Shown: positions 28,263 through 37,652, counted from the stretch's first letter. The stretch: 44,927 bases of DNA from an uncultured Sporosarcina sp. (GCA_947644645.1 CANSAF010000017.1:1-44927); one strand, 5' to 3'. The notes: generated by a model from the sequence alone, not told the origin. Numbers and translations: made by a program.

Positions 28263-28535
28263 ATGGCAGTTAAAATTCGTTTAAAACGTATGGGAGCTAA
28301 GAAAACTCCTTTCTATCGTATTGTAGTAGCAGATTCTCGTTCACCACGTGATGGTCGTCAAATCGAGACGGTTGGAACATACAACCCACTAACAAACCCG
28401 GTAGAACTAAAAATCAACGAAGAACTAGCGCTTAAGTGGTTACAGAACGGTGCACAACCTTCTGACACAGTGCGTAACCTGTTTTCTGACCAAGGCATCA
28501 TGGAGAAATTCCATAATGCTAAATACAGCAAATAA
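28263..28535 (+). CDS. rpsP: 30S ribosomal protein S16
   Basis: Small-subunit protein of 90 residues with the typical opening [20 protein letters not shown], the [20 protein letters not shown] segment and [28 protein letters not shown] ribosome site precedes ATG 28263. Codon use is the biased kind seen in highly expressed genes. It heads the ribosome-maturation cluster (khpA, rimM, trmD, rplS). Confidence 0.98.
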   Translation: MAVKIRLKRMGAKKTPFYRIVVADSRSPRDGRQIETVGTYNPLTNPVELKINEELALKWLQNGAQPSDTVRNLFSDQGIMEKFHNAKYSK

Positions 28536-28583
28536 GGCTAAATAATAAGTAGAGAACTTGCTTCTCTTAACTTAAAAGCATTT

Positions 28584-28645
28584 CAAGCAACTTACTCCGC
28601 GGATCGGTTAACGCTCTGCATGCAGGAGATGAGTTGCTTGTTTTT
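28584..28645 (+). terminator. Hairpin with T-run between rpsP and khpA
   Basis: CAAGCAACT pairs with AGTTGCTTG, extended by CTCC/GGAG after a small internal loop, and is followed by TTTTTG. It would reduce read-through from rpsP into khpA, whose ribosome site begins 12 bases later. Confidence 0.65.
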
Positions 28646-28669
28646 GCAAAAACATCTGGAGGGATAGAC

Positions 28670-28903
28670 ATGTTGCAGCTAATTGAAACAATTGTGAAGC
28701 CATTAGTTGATTATCCTGATGAGGTTCGCGTTGAAATGGATGAACAGGAAAGTAAAATTACGTATAAATTATCCGTGAATGCTGAAGATATGGGTAAAGT
28801 CATTGGAAAGCAAGGACGTGTGGCGAAAGCGATCCGCACGATTGTCTATTCAGCGGCAGGCAGTCATCACGGCAAAAGAGTATTTGTTGACATTATAGAT
28901 TAA
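28670..28903 (+). CDS. khpA: KH-domain RNA-binding protein KhpA (YlqC)
   Basis: A 77-residue single KH-domain protein; with KhpB it forms an RNA-binding pair linked to cell division and envelope growth in Gram-positive bacteria. The GxxG loop reads GKVIGKQGRVAKAIRTIV and the N-terminus IETIVKPLVDYPDEVRV is characteristic. I begin at ATG 28670 after GGAGGGAT; a longer frame would start inside the terminator hairpin. It ends directly at the left arm of the inverted-repeat element 28904-29028. Confidence 0.94.
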   Translation: MLQLIETIVKPLVDYPDEVRVEMDEQESKITYKLSVNAEDMGKVIGKQGRVAKAIRTIVYSAAGSHHGKRVFVDIID

Positions 28904-29028
28904 TTTAAAAAGGAGCTGTCTAGAAAGTCGGAACGTTGACTTTCTGTAAGGTTACCAGCTCAAGTATGCATGGCGATAATCTATTTTCACAAAGTGTCTA
29001 ATACTTAGTTAGACAGCCTCTTTTTAAA
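28904..29028. repeat. 125-bp element with 19-bp terminal inverted repeats
   Basis: Left end TTTAAAAAGGAGCTGTCTA (28904-28922) and right end TAGACAGCCTCTTTTTAAA (29010-29028) are inverted repeats matching at 17 of 19 positions. Inside is AGAAAGTC...GACTTTCT (28922-28945). The right arm carries a T-run, so the outer stem could also terminate transcription from khpA. No ORF and no evident target duplication. It sits where B. subtilis has ylqD. Confidence 0.65.
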
Positions 29029-29063
29029 TGGATTTGTGAGTCTTGGAAAGTAGGGAATTAAAA

Positions 29064-29579
29064 ATGAAATGGTATAATGTCGGGAAAATAGTAAATACAC
29101 ATGGTGTGCGCGGTGAAGTTCGTGTCATTTCAAGAACAGATTTCCCAGAACAACGCTATGCAAAAGGTAGTGAATTAGGACTTTTTCTACCAAAAAGTAA
29201 AGAACCGATTCATCTAGTCGTTGCATCACATCGTAAACATAAAAACTTTGATTTATTGACATTCGAAAACCATCCGAATTTAAATGATGTTGAACACTAT
29301 CGAGATGGGATTTTAAAAGTTGCGCATGAACATTTAGAAGCGCTTGAAGAAAATGAGTTTTACCTGCATGAAATTATCGGTTGTGAAGTAGTCGATTTAG
29401 CAGGTGCTACAATTGGAAAAGTCACAGAAATTATTACGACAGGTGCTAATGATGTATGGGCGGTTCAACCTGAAAAAGGAAAAACGCATTATATCCCATA
29501 TATTGAAGACGTTGTAAAAGAAGTAGATGTAGAGAATAAAAAAATCATCATTGATCCACTTGAAGGATTGCTTTCATGA
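29064..29579 (+). CDS. rimM: Ribosome maturation factor RimM
   Basis: Helps assemble the 30S head domain. The 171 residues have the N-terminal RimM domain ([20 protein letters not shown]) and the C-terminal PRC-barrel ([20 protein letters not shown] ... [29 protein letters not shown]). Start ATG 29064 after GTAGGGAA; the TTG at 29043 would add an unconserved MESRELK. Overlaps trmD by four bases, the usual rimM-trmD pairing. Confidence 0.97.
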   Translation: MKWYNVGKIVNTHGVRGEVRVISRTDFPEQRYAKGSELGLFLPKSKEPIHLVVASHRKHKNFDLLTFENHPNLNDVEHYRDGILKVAHEHLEALEENEFYLHEIIGCEVVDLAGATIGKVTEIITTGANDVWAVQPEKGKTHYIPYIEDVVKEVDVENKKIIIDPLEGLLS

Positions 29580-30319
29580 TGAAAATTGATATTCTTAGTT
29601 TATTTCCTGAAATGTTTGAAGGTGTTTTACATACGTCAATGATGAAAAAAGCACAGGAAAAAGAAGCGGTTGAATTTAACGTTACAGATTTCAGAGATTA
29701 CTCGGAAAATAAACATCGTAAAGTGGATGATTATCCTTATGGTGGCGGTGCAGGCATGGTGTTAAAGCCAGAACCTATTTTCTCGGCTGTTGAAGCCGTG
29801 ACAGAAGGTGTTCAAGCTAAGCCGCGCATCGTGCTGCTATGTCCTCAAGGTGAACGTTTCTCGCAAGAAAAGGCGGAAGAATTTGCGCGTGAGGAACATT
29901 TAATTTTAATCTGTGGACATTATGAAGGTTATGATGAACGAATTCGTGAAGAACTTGTGACGGATGAAGTTTCTTTAGGAGATTTCATTTTAACGGGCGG
30001 AGAAATTGCAGCGATGGCTGTTGTAGATAGCGTCGTCAGATTATTACCGGAAGTTCTTGGGAATGCGGATTCCCCTGTTTTAGATTCATTTTCGACGGGT
30101 CTCTTAGAACACCCCCAATATACGCGTCCTGCGAATTTTAGAGGGATGGAAGTGCCGGAAGTTTTATTATCAGGCAATCATGCGAAAATTGAAGAATGGC
30201 GCGAAGAACAATCGGTAATTCGCACATTTAATCGTCGGAAAGATTTACTTGAAACAGCACCATTAACAGATTTTCAAAAGAAGAAATATCAGCAATTAAA
30301 AGAAAAAAATAATCAGTAG
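29576..30319 (+). CDS. trmD: tRNA (guanine37-N1)-methyltransferase TrmD
   Basis: Makes m1G37 next to the anticodon, which prevents frameshifting. The 247 residues have the SPOUT knot motifs: [55 protein letters not shown] and [11 protein letters not shown]. Two consecutive ATG codons (29576 and 29579) are possible starts. Coupled to rimM by a four-base overlap; the rplS promoter begins seven bases after its stop. Confidence 0.98.
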   Translation: MMKIDILSLFPEMFEGVLHTSMMKKAQEKEAVEFNVTDFRDYSENKHRKVDDYPYGGGAGMVLKPEPIFSAVEAVTEGVQAKPRIVLLCPQGERFSQEKAEEFAREEHLILICGHYEGYDERIREELVTDEVSLGDFILTGGEIAAMAVVDSVVRLLPEVLGNADSPVLDSFSTGLLEHPQYTRPANFRGMEVPEVLLSGNHAKIEEWREEQSVIRTFNRRKDLLETAPLTDFQKKKYQQLKEKNNQ

Positions 30320-30325
30320 ATTCGA

Positions 30326-30354
30326 TTGCAAATTGCAGCATTTCATGTTAATAT
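30326..30354 (+). promoter_or_regulatory. SigA promoter of rplS
   Basis: TTGCAA (30326-30331), 17-base spacer, TAATAT (30349-30354). Predicted start near 30361 gives an 85-base leader before the rplS ATG. Confidence 0.75.
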
Positions 30355-30360
30355 TTACTT

Positions 30361-30445
30361 TGTACTTCTATGCGGAGTACATATTGACTGATGTTCCGCT
30401 GCAATGAAATAATGCAAGAGCGTCTGTGGAGAAGGAGAGAATACA
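30361..30445 (+). promoter_or_regulatory. Possible L19 leader (autoregulatory 5' region of rplS)
   Basis: Within the leader, GTACT...AGTAC (starting near 30362) and an overlapping GCGGA...TCCGC pairing could form alternative stems. Position matches the known L19 leader of Bacillales. I cannot check the covariance model, so this is a candidate only. Confidence 0.4.
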
Positions 30446-30790
30446 ATGCAAAACATTATTGCAGAAATTACAAAAGATCAAATTCGTACGGATATTCCAA
30501 AATTCCGTGCTGGAGACACTGTTCGCCTACACGTTAGAATCGTTGAGGGAACTCGTGAGCGTATCCAACTTTATGAAGGTGTTGTAATCAAACGCCGTGG
30601 TGGTGGAATTAGCGAAACTTTCACAGTTCGTAAAATTTCAAACGGTGTTGGTGTTGAGCGTACATTCCCAGTACACACACCTAAAATTGAAAAAATTGAC
30701 GTTGTTCGTCGTGGTAAAGTACGTCGTGCAAAACTGTACTACCTGCGCAGCCTACGTGGAAGAGCAGCACGTATCAAAGAACTTCGCTAA
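30446..30790 (+). CDS. rplS: 50S ribosomal protein L19
   Basis: Large-subunit protein at the 30S/50S interface. The 114 residues contain [44 protein letters not shown] and the C-terminal [30 protein letters not shown] ribosome site before ATG 30446. Own promoter and terminator, so it can be expressed apart from trmD. Confidence 0.98.
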   Translation: MQNIIAEITKDQIRTDIPKFRAGDTVRLHVRIVEGTRERIQLYEGVVIKRRGGGISETFTVRKISNGVGVERTFPVHTPKIEKIDVVRRGKVRRAKLYYLRSLRGRAARIKELR

Positions 30791-30804
30791 TTATAAAGAA
30801 ACTC

Positions 30805-30838
30805 AGGAGGCCGAAAACAACCGGTCTCCTTTCTTTTT
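30805..30838 (+). terminator. Terminator after rplS
   Basis: AGGAGGCCG pairs with CGGTCTCCT (one G-U), followed by TTCTTTTT. Confidence 0.85.
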
Positions 30839-30865
30839 GCCTCAAAACGGAATAAAATGTATAGT
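30837..30865 (+). promoter_or_regulatory. Possible lepB promoter
   Basis: TTGCCT (30837-30842), 17 bases, TATAGT (30860-30865), directly after the rplS terminator. Four and five of six consensus matches. Confidence 0.45.
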
Positions 30866-30893
30866 AAGTAGTGTAGACACGGGAGGTTTAGGA

Positions 30894-31451
30894 ATGGACG
30901 AAAATAAGACAAAAAATGAAACTTGGGAATGGATTAAAGCGCTTTTAATCGCATTTGGTTTAGTAGCAATTATACGAGTATTTCTTTTTACGCCGATTGT
31001 CGTTGATGGCGAATCAATGATGCCTACGTTAAAAGATGGGGACAAAATGCTAGTCAATAAAATTGGTTATACGATTGGTGAACCGAAGCGATTTGACGTG
31101 ATTGTATTTCATGCACCCGAACAAAAAGATTATATTAAACGAGTCATTGGTTTACCAGGCGATGAAATAGCTTATGAAAACGATGTTTTGTATGTGAACG
31201 GAGAGGCTGTTGAAGAGCCTTATTTAGCGCAGTATAAAGAAGAGGCAACAGAACTACCGCTGACGGAAGATTTTGTGCTTGAAGATAAAATCCAGTCAAC
31301 TATTGTCCCGGATGATCATGTTTTTGTGATGGGTGATAATCGCAGACGCAGTAAAGATTCCAGACATATTGGGGCGGTACCGATGGAAGAAGTCATTGGA
31401 AAAACGAAATTTGTTTTTTGGCCAATGAAAAACTTCGGATTGGTTGATTAA
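30894..31451 (+). CDS. lepB: Type I signal peptidase
   Basis: Cleaves signal peptides from exported proteins at the outer face of the membrane. The 185 residues have one N-terminal membrane segment (about 15-34), the catalytic serine in GESMMPTL (Ser41), the catalytic lysine in DYIKRVIGLPGD (Lys82), and the GDNRRRSKDSRHIG box. Start ATG 30894 follows GGGAGG; the frame is open far upstream across rplS, but that is a shadow. The layout rplS-lepB-rbgA differs from B. subtilis 168 but is frequent in other Bacillales. Confidence 0.96.
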   Translation: MDENKTKNETWEWIKALLIAFGLVAIIRVFLFTPIVVDGESMMPTLKDGDKMLVNKIGYTIGEPKRFDVIVFHAPEQKDYIKRVIGLPGDEIAYENDVLYVNGEAVEEPYLAQYKEEATELPLTEDFVLEDKIQSTIVPDDHVFVMGDNRRRSKDSRHIGAVPMEEVIGKTKFVFWPMKNFGLVD

Positions 31452-31469
31452 AAAGGAGTAGGTAGAAAA

Positions 31470-32333
31470 ATGACGATACAATGGTTTCCAGGTCATATGG
31501 CGAAAGCACGCCGGGAAGTAACGGAGAAGTTAAAATTAGTAGATATCGTATTCGAATTAATCGATGCGCGCTTACCACTTTCTTCGAGAAATCCGATGAT
31601 TGACCAAGTGATTCATCAAAAACCCAGATTATTAATTTTAAATAAAGCAGATTTGGCAGATAAAGCTGAAACGGATAAGTGGATTGCTTATTTTAAAGAA
31701 CAAGGCGCGGTTGCAGTAGCAATCAATTCATTTCAAGGGCAAGGTTTACAAGTCGTTACGAAGACGGCAAAAGAAATATTAGCACCGCAAATTGAAAGAA
31801 TGAAAAAGCGTGGCATTCGTCCAGGCGCAGTACGTGCGATGATTGTTGGGATTCCGAACGTTGGAAAGTCCACATTGATTAATCGATTAGCGAAAAGAAA
31901 TATCGCGAAAACAGGTAATACACCGGGTGTGACACGTGCTCAGCAATGGATTAAATATGGAAAAGAGTTAGAGTTATTAGATACGCCAGGGATTTTATGG
32001 CCGAAATTCGAAGATCAAGAAGCAGGCTATAAACTCGCTTTAACAGGTGCGATTAAAGACACATTATTAAATATGGATGATTTGGCACTTTATGGTTTAC
32101 GTTTTTTAGAAGCGCATTATCCAGATCGATTAAATGAAAAATATGGTTTAACAACAATCGGTGAAAGTCCTGATGAAATTTTAGCTGTTTTTGATCATGT
32201 CGGGAAATTACGAAATGTTTTAAGTGCCGGTGGGGAAATTAATTATGATAAAGTGTCGGAGTTAATTGTACAAGATATTCGAAATGAACAATTGGGCAAA
32301 TTAACGTTTGACCTTGTGGAGGAGCTGTCTTAA
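31470..32333 (+). CDS. rbgA: 50S ribosome assembly GTPase RbgA (YlqF)
   Basis: Circularly permuted GTPase essential for late 50S assembly in Bacillus. Motifs appear in the permuted order: G4 NKADL (about residue 60), then G1 [12 protein letters not shown] (about 126-137), the G2 threonine in [12 protein letters not shown], and G3 DTPGILWP; the C-terminal ANTAR-like RNA-binding helices follow. 287 residues. AAAGGAG site before ATG 31470. Its last codons and stop are inside the left arm of the terminator hairpin. Confidence 0.97.
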   Translation: MTIQWFPGHMAKARREVTEKLKLVDIVFELIDARLPLSSRNPMIDQVIHQKPRLLILNKADLADKAETDKWIAYFKEQGAVAVAINSFQGQGLQVVTKTAKEILAPQIERMKKRGIRPGAVRAMIVGIPNVGKSTLINRLAKRNIAKTGNTPGVTRAQQWIKYGKELELLDTPGILWPKFEDQEAGYKLALTGAIKDTLLNMDDLALYGLRFLEAHYPDRLNEKYGLTTIGESPDEILAVFDHVGKLRNVLSAGGEINYDKVSELIVQDIRNEQLGKLTFDLVEELS

Positions 32334-32370
32334 AAGCTGATATGCGGCTTTTAAGGCGCTCCGCTTTTTT
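32321..32370 (+). terminator. Terminator overlapping the end of rbgA
   Basis: GGAGC...CTTAAAAGC pairs with GCTTTTAAG...GCTCC, followed by GCTTTTTT. The left arm includes the last four rbgA codons and the stop. Confidence 0.85.
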
Positions 32371-32459
32371 ATATTTCCGCAGCAGACCAGGCAATTGCTT
32401 CAAATTAAAGATTAAATGAAATAAGCCGATATAAATACAAGGAAGAAACAGGTGAGTAC

Positions 32460-33221
32460 ATGCAAACAGTGAAAGAAATCGAAGTGCTTTTAAAAGCGTT
32501 AACAGCACCCTCCGCATGGTTGAAAGAACTTGAAAATGACAATAGAGCTGGCGTTCAAAAAGCATTGAAACGCTGGTATAAAAATGAAGAGAAAAGGCAG
32601 GAATTACGTCTAGCACATCAAGATAAACTTGCCTTTGATGCATCATACAAACCGTTTATAGATGCTTTAGTGGCTGGCGTTGATGAGGCGGGAAGAGGTC
32701 CTTTGGCGGGTCCTGTCGTGACGGCAGCCGTTATTTTACCGTCTGAATGCGACGAACTAATCGGTTTAGACGATTCAAAAGCAATTTCAAAAGAAAAAAG
32801 AGAAGTTTTAGCAGAAACAATCAAAGCAGTCGCAATCGATTATGCAATTCATATTCAACCAGCATCTGTCATCGATGAAATCAATATTTATGAAGCAACA
32901 CGACAATCTATGGAAGCGTCTGTTAACCAATTAACAGAAGTGCCCGATTTTGTCATTGTCGATGCGATGCAATTGTCTATCGCAATGCCAACTGCTTCCA
33001 TTACGAAAGCTGATGCAAAAAGTTTAGCTGTTGCGGCGGCTTCTATTTTGGCAAAAACGACGAGAGATCAGTATATGGCAAAATTACATGAAAAGTACCC
33101 AATGTACCAGTTTCAAAAAAATGCAGGTTACGGAACGGCTGATCATATTGAAGCACTTAAAAACTATGGTCCAACAATTCACCACCGAAAAACCTTTGAA
33201 CCTGTAAAATCGCTTGGATAG
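32460..33221 (+). CDS. rnhB: Ribonuclease HII
   Basis: Removes RNA, including single ribonucleotides, from DNA. The 253 residues have an N-terminal helical extension (about 1-65) and the RNase H core with VAGVDEAGRGPLAGPVVTAA (catalytic Asp75 and Glu76), LDDSKAISKEKRE, VIVDAMQL and KADAKSLAVAAASILAK. AGGTGAG ribosome site before ATG 32460. No firm promoter seen in the 126 bases after rbgA. Confidence 0.97.
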   Translation: MQTVKEIEVLLKALTAPSAWLKELENDNRAGVQKALKRWYKNEEKRQELRLAHQDKLAFDASYKPFIDALVAGVDEAGRGPLAGPVVTAAVILPSECDELIGLDDSKAISKEKREVLAETIKAVAIDYAIHIQPASVIDEINIYEATRQSMEASVNQLTEVPDFVIVDAMQLSIAMPTASITKADAKSLAVAAASILAKTTRDQYMAKLHEKYPMYQFQKNAGYGTADHIEALKNYGPTIHHRKTFEPVKSLG

Positions 33222-33244
33222 ATTTTTTAGAAAGGAAGATGAAC

Positions 33245-35104
33245 ATGTCAATCCCATTTACCAATGTCATTGGCCCGCAAATTCAATCCACAACATCTGT
33301 CAATCAACCACTTGTTTTGAATGAAGGACAAATGGTCCATGGGCAAATTAAACAATTATTTCCCGGGCAATTAGCGGAAGTCCAAATTGGTGACCAAAAA
33401 ATGATTGCAAAGCTAGATGTACCAATGCGCGCGGGAGAATCTTATTATTTTCAAGTGACATCTGTACAACCTGAAACGCAATTAAAAATTATTGCAGGTC
33501 CAACAAATGCACAAGCGAATACGGGTGTCCAATTAGAAAATCTAATGCAAGCGATGCAATTGCCCAAGTCGCCGGAAATGACAAAATTATTATCTTTCGT
33601 TTTAGAAAATAAAATTCCAATTACCCGAGAAGGACTTTTACAAGCTGTAAAATTATTACAAATGACTCCAAGTGCAAATCATGCAGAAGCACTGCAATCG
33701 ATTCAAAAACTATTAGACTTAAAACTACCTTTAACACAAAACTTATTTCAAGCTATTTTAGGCGTTGAATCTAAAGCAGGCGTCCATTCCGCATTACAAT
33801 CTTTAATGAATGCGTTAGGAACAGATCAATCCGTTCAGCCGCAAATGAAGGCGCAAGTGTTAGAAGTGCTGAACCAATTACAAAAACCTTTTGGCGAAGT
33901 GACGAGCAATGCAACGCTTGGTGAAGCATTAAAGGTATTGTTAAATACGAAAGAAAGTCCTGAACTGCGTTTCTCAGTACTACAATTATTAAAGGATTCT
34001 GGCGTGTTACCACGGGAAGCTTCTTTACCAAATTTACAAGCAATGCTTTCTGCAAATGTAAAAAGTCAGACGGGATTGCCACAAGCGATGCCACCTCAAT
34101 TATCATCAGCGCAACTTGGAAATATTACGAATCTATTGTCGAAGTTACCTTTTTTATCTGCAGGACAAAAAGAAAGTTTAATGACAACATTACGTGCAAA
34201 TGGCATGCAACCTTTTGTCCAATCACTAATGCAAATGATTGGTGAAAGTTTAGCGAGTCAGCCTGAAAAAATTGGACATGCCGCACAGCAGAAAATCTTA
34301 TCGCTCTTAAATATGGGTTCATCTTCAACAAATGCTGCAAGTGCCACAATGGCGAGTGTTTTAGAAAACGATCAAGTAAACGAACGCATGCCACTTCTGT
34401 TACGCAATGCGGAAACGACTGAACAGCCGATGATTCGTAATCTCGTGCAAAATGCAGAAACGACAGTGGCTACAGCAATGGATGGAAAGATGATGAAAGA
34501 TGCTTTACAAACAATTTTCCGTTCACTCGGGATGAATTATGAATCTGCTTTACTCGGAAAAGATGCAAAGCCAGAACAATTATCCCAAATGCTTAAACCA
34601 CAATTACTCGCTTTATTAAACGATGCTAGCGTCGCTTCCAATGTGCGAGAAGCCGCAGAGCAATTAGTTGTTCGTATGAATGGTAGCCCTTTAGCTTCCG
34701 TTGAAAACGGTGTAAATCATCAGCTCGTTATGCAATTACCATTAAATTTATTTGGCAAAAAAATTGATGCTACTTTGCAATGGAATGGACGTATGAAAGA
34801 CGATAAAAAGATAGATGCAGATTTTGCGAGAATTTTATTTTACTTAGATTTACATTCTTTGCATGAAACGGTGATTGATATGCAAGTGCAAAATCGAATT
34901 GTCACGGTTACGGTCTTTAATGCAGACGATACCTTGCCGATCATCGGACAACCATTACAAGGGAAATTAAAAGAAGGTTTATCATCGATTGGTTATACAT
35001 TGTCTGGCGTGTTTTTTAAAGACTTTGTGAAAGAATCGCTTGCTGTAAAACCAACGAAACGAACAGAAACCTATGAAGGGGGAGGCCTCGATTTTCGAAT
35101 ATGA
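33245..35104 (+). CDS. ylqG: FliK-like hook-length control domain protein (YlqG position)
   Basis: A 619-residue protein, rich in Gln, Leu, Ala and Met, with no signal peptide or membrane helix. The N-terminal 90 residues form a small beta-rich domain (VLNEGQMVHGQIKQLFPGQL, AEVQIGDQKMIAKLDVPM), the middle is helical and repetitive, and the last ~130 residues (from LPLNLFGKKIDATLQWNGRM) resemble the C-terminal domain of FliK, the flagellar hook-length ruler. Start ATG 33245 after AGGAAG; the ATG two codons earlier is too close. Overlaps the FlhB-like gene by four bases. FliK and FlhB C-domain interact in flagella, so this pair probably interacts too; its true role is unknown. Confidence 0.75.
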   Translation: MSIPFTNVIGPQIQSTTSVNQPLVLNEGQMVHGQIKQLFPGQLAEVQIGDQKMIAKLDVPMRAGESYYFQVTSVQPETQLKIIAGPTNAQANTGVQLENLMQAMQLPKSPEMTKLLSFVLENKIPITREGLLQAVKLLQMTPSANHAEALQSIQKLLDLKLPLTQNLFQAILGVESKAGVHSALQSLMNALGTDQSVQPQMKAQVLEVLNQLQKPFGEVTSNATLGEALKVLLNTKESPELRFSVLQLLKDSGVLPREASLPNLQAMLSANVKSQTGLPQAMPPQLSSAQLGNITNLLSKLPFLSAGQKESLMTTLRANGMQPFVQSLMQMIGESLASQPEKIGHAAQQKILSLLNMGSSSTNAASATMASVLENDQVNERMPLLLRNAETTEQPMIRNLVQNAETTVATAMDGKMMKDALQTIFRSLGMNYESALLGKDAKPEQLSQMLKPQLLALLNDASVASNVREAAEQLVVRMNGSPLASVENGVNHQLVMQLPLNLFGKKIDATLQWNGRMKDDKKIDADFARILFYLDLHSLHETVIDMQVQNRIVTVTVFNADDTLPIIGQPLQGKLKEGLSSIGYTLSGVFFKDFVKESLAVKPTKRTETYEGGGLDFRI

Positions 35105-35391
35105 CAAATGATAAAATAAAACGAAAAGAAGCGGTAGCCCTTTCCTATGACCCTTCGCAACCTGACGCGCCCAAAGTCGTTGCGAAAGGGAGGGGGAAAA
35201 TCGCAGAAAATATATTAGCGAAAGCAGCCGAACATGATGTTCCGATTCAAGAAGATCCAAGTTTACTCGAATTATTAGGACAATTAGACATCGATGAAAC
35301 AATCCCCGAAGAGCTTTACCAAGCCGTTTCTGAAGTGTTTGCGTATATTTATCACGTCGATCAACAACATGAATTAAAGAAACGACAATAA
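35101..35391 (+). CDS. ylqH: FlhB C-terminal-domain-like protein (YlqH)
   Basis: A 96-residue protein corresponding to the cytoplasmic C-terminal domain of the flagellar export switch FlhB: AVALSYDPSQPDAPKVVAKG, then KIAENILAKAAEHDVPIQED and DETIPEELYQAVSEVFAYIY. In FlhB the self-cleaving NPTH motif stands just before AVAL; here that position reads KIKRKEAVAL, so the motif and the membrane part are absent. Its domain therefore mimics the cleaved FlhB fragment. Coupled to the FliK-like gene. Function beyond this resemblance is not known. Confidence 0.88.
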   Translation: MTNDKIKRKEAVALSYDPSQPDAPKVVAKGRGKIAENILAKAAEHDVPIQEDPSLLELLGQLDIDETIPEELYQAVSEVFAYIYHVDQQHELKKRQ

Positions 35392-35432
35392 GAAGCAATC
35401 TAAAATGAATTTCGACAATTTGCAATCATATG

Positions 35433-35461
35433 TGGACATTCTATGTCGTTTTTACTACAAT
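35433..35461 (+). promoter_or_regulatory. Promoter of sucC-sucD
   Basis: TGGACA (35433-35438), 17-base spacer, TACAAT (35456-35461), each one base off consensus; 50 bases before the sucC ATG. Confidence 0.7.
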
Positions 35462-35511
35462 AGATACGATGGTAAATTAAAAGAGTCACAAGTTTGATTG
35501 GAGGATGTAAG

Positions 35512-36672
35512 ATGAATATCCATGAATATCAAGGGAAACAGATTTTACGCGATTACGGCGTAGCTGTTTCAAACGGCGTTGTTGCTTTTTCACCTGAAGA
35601 AGCTGTCAAAGCGGCAAAACAATTAACGACAGATGTTATTGTTGTTAAAGCTCAAATCCACGCGGGTGGACGAGGGAAAGCGGGCGGCGTGAAGATTGCT
35701 AAAAATCTTGACGAAGTACGTGCTTATGCAAAAGAGTTATTAGGTAAAATTCTAGTAACGGAGCAAACAGGTCCAGAAGGTAAAGAAGTAAAGCGCTTAC
35801 TTATTGAAGAAGGTTCGAATATAGAAAAAGAATATTATGTCGGGCTTGTATTAGATACTGCTGCTGATCGCGTTGTGTTAATGGGATCTGAAGAAGGCGG
35901 CGTAGATATTGAAGCGGTAGCTGCTGAAACACCTGAAAAGATTTTTAAAGAAGTGATTGACCCAGTTGTAGGGTTAACAGGATTCCAAGCACGTCGTATG
36001 GCGTTTAATATGAATATCCCGAAACATCTTGTGAATAAAGCGGTTAAATTTATGGCTGGACTTTATCAAGCATTTGTTGAAAAAGATGCTTCAACTGTAG
36101 AAATTAACCCATTAGTTGTCACTGCGGAAGACGACATATTAGCATTAGATGCAAAATTCAATTTTGACGCAAATGCATTATACCGTCATAAAGATATTGT
36201 CGAATTACGTGATTTTGATGAAGAAGATGCGAAAGAAATTGAAGCATCTAAGTATGATTTAAGCTATATTTCATTGGACGGAAATATCGGTTGTATGGTA
36301 AACGGTGCTGGTCTTGCGATGGCGACGATGGATACAATCAATTACTACGGCGGATCACCTGCTAACTTCCTTGACGTTGGGGGCGGTGCAACGGCTGAAA
36401 AAGTAACAGAAGCGTTCAAAATCATTCTTTCAGACGAAGCTGTTAAAGGCATTTTCGTTAACATTTTTGGTGGAATTATGAAGTGTGACGTCATTGCAGA
36501 AGGCGTAATTACAGCTGCAAAAGAAGTCGGCTTAGAAGTGCCACTTGTTGTGCGTTTAGAAGGAACGAACGTCGACAAAGGGAAAGCTTTATTGAACGAA
36601 TCAGGACTTAATATCATCGCTGCTGATTCAATGGCAGACGGTGCACAAAAGATTGTTGAACTCGTAGGCTAA
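35512..36672 (+). CDS. sucC: Succinyl-CoA synthetase, beta subunit
   Basis: TCA-cycle enzyme subunit that, with SucD, converts succinyl-CoA to succinate while forming ATP or GTP. The 386 residues have the ATP-grasp fold ([59 protein letters not shown]) and the C-terminal CoA-ligase-like part [18 protein letters not shown] and [15 protein letters not shown]. Start ATG 35512 after GGAGGATG; the upstream ATG at 35494 would add MIGGCK, which overlaps the ribosome site. Seventeen bases before sucD. Confidence 0.98.
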   Translation: MNIHEYQGKQILRDYGVAVSNGVVAFSPEEAVKAAKQLTTDVIVVKAQIHAGGRGKAGGVKIAKNLDEVRAYAKELLGKILVTEQTGPEGKEVKRLLIEEGSNIEKEYYVGLVLDTAADRVVLMGSEEGGVDIEAVAAETPEKIFKEVIDPVVGLTGFQARRMAFNMNIPKHLVNKAVKFMAGLYQAFVEKDASTVEINPLVVTAEDDILALDAKFNFDANALYRHKDIVELRDFDEEDAKEIEASKYDLSYISLDGNIGCMVNGAGLAMATMDTINYYGGSPANFLDVGGGATAEKVTEAFKIILSDEAVKGIFVNIFGGIMKCDVIAEGVITAAKEVGLEVPLVVRLEGTNVDKGKALLNESGLNIIAADSMADGAQKIVELVG

Positions 36673-36689
36673 GAAAGGCAGGGACAAAG

Positions 36690-37592
36690 ATGAGTATTTA
36701 TATTAATAAAGATACAAAAGTTCTCGTACAAGGTATTACAGGATCAACAGCACTTTTCCATACGAAAGAGATGCTTGATTATGGCACGAAAATTGTAGCA
36801 GGTGTAACGCCAGGAAGAGGCGGAGAAACTGCAGAAGGTGTACCTGTATTCAATACAGTTGCTGAAGCAGTTCAAGAAACAGGCGCAAATGTCTCTGTTA
36901 TTTATGTACCAGCACCATTTGCAGCAGATGCAATTATGGAAGCAGTCGATGCAGAATTAGATATGGCGATTTGTATTACAGAGCATATTCCGATTTTGGA
37001 TATGGTAAAAGTAAAACGTTATATGGAAGGCAAGAAAACGCGTCTCGTTGGACCGAACTGCCCAGGTGTGATTACGGCAGATGAATGTAAAATTGGCATC
37101 ATGCCTGGTTATATTCATACAAAAGGCCATGTTGGGGTTGTTTCACGTTCTGGAACGCTTACATATGAAGCGGTTCACCAACTGTCACAAGCAGGTATCG
37201 GTCAAACGACAGCTGTTGGAATCGGTGGAGACCCGGTGAACGGAACAAACTTTATCGATGTTTTAAAAGAGTTTAACGAAGATCCGGAAACATATGCAGT
37301 TGTGATGATCGGTGAAATCGGTGGAACAGCTGAAGAAGAAGCAGCAGCATGGATCAAAGAAAATATGACAAAACCAGTCGTTGGCTTTATCGGTGGTCAA
37401 ACTGCACCAGAAGGCAAACGAATGGGACATGCGGGTGCAATCATTTCTGGCGGTAAAGGAACTGCCGCTGAGAAGATTAAAGCATTAAATGCAGCGGGCG
37501 TAGAAACAGCTGCAACACCGTCTGTCATCGGTGAAACGTTTATTCAAGTGGTAAAAGAAAAAGGACTTTACGACAAAGTTAAAACACATTAA
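36690..37592 (+). CDS. sucD: Succinyl-CoA synthetase, alpha subunit
   Basis: Carries the phosphohistidine and binds CoA. In 300 residues: the CoA-binding N-terminus [34 protein letters not shown]-like region (GRGGETAEG), [34 protein letters not shown], and the phosphohistidine loop [28 protein letters not shown] upstream. Ends before a strong hairpin. Confidence 0.98.
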   Translation: MSIYINKDTKVLVQGITGSTALFHTKEMLDYGTKIVAGVTPGRGGETAEGVPVFNTVAEAVQETGANVSVIYVPAPFAADAIMEAVDAELDMAICITEHIPILDMVKVKRYMEGKKTRLVGPNCPGVITADECKIGIMPGYIHTKGHVGVVSRSGTLTYEAVHQLSQAGIGQTTAVGIGGDPVNGTNFIDVLKEFNEDPETYAVVMIGEIGGTAEEEAAAWIKENMTKPVVGFIGGQTAPEGKRMGHAGAIISGGKGTAAEKIKALNAAGVETAATPSVIGETFIQVVKEKGLYDKVKTH

Positions 37593-37609
37593 TTTGAAAA
37601 GTTAGGGCA

Positions 37610-37652
37610 GCCCAGAACGTCTATGATAGATGTTCTGGGCGCTTCCTATTTC
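37610..37652 (+). terminator. Terminator after sucD
   Basis: Fourteen-base arms GCCCAGAACGTCTA and TAGATGTTCTGGGC (one G-U) around TGA, followed by GCTTCCTATTTCT, a weak T-run. Confidence 0.7.

Noticed and set aside
30597-30893. N-terminal extension of lepB running through rplS
   Set aside because: The frame is merely open across rplS and its terminator; the signal peptidase start at 30894 has a ribosome site and correct N-terminus.
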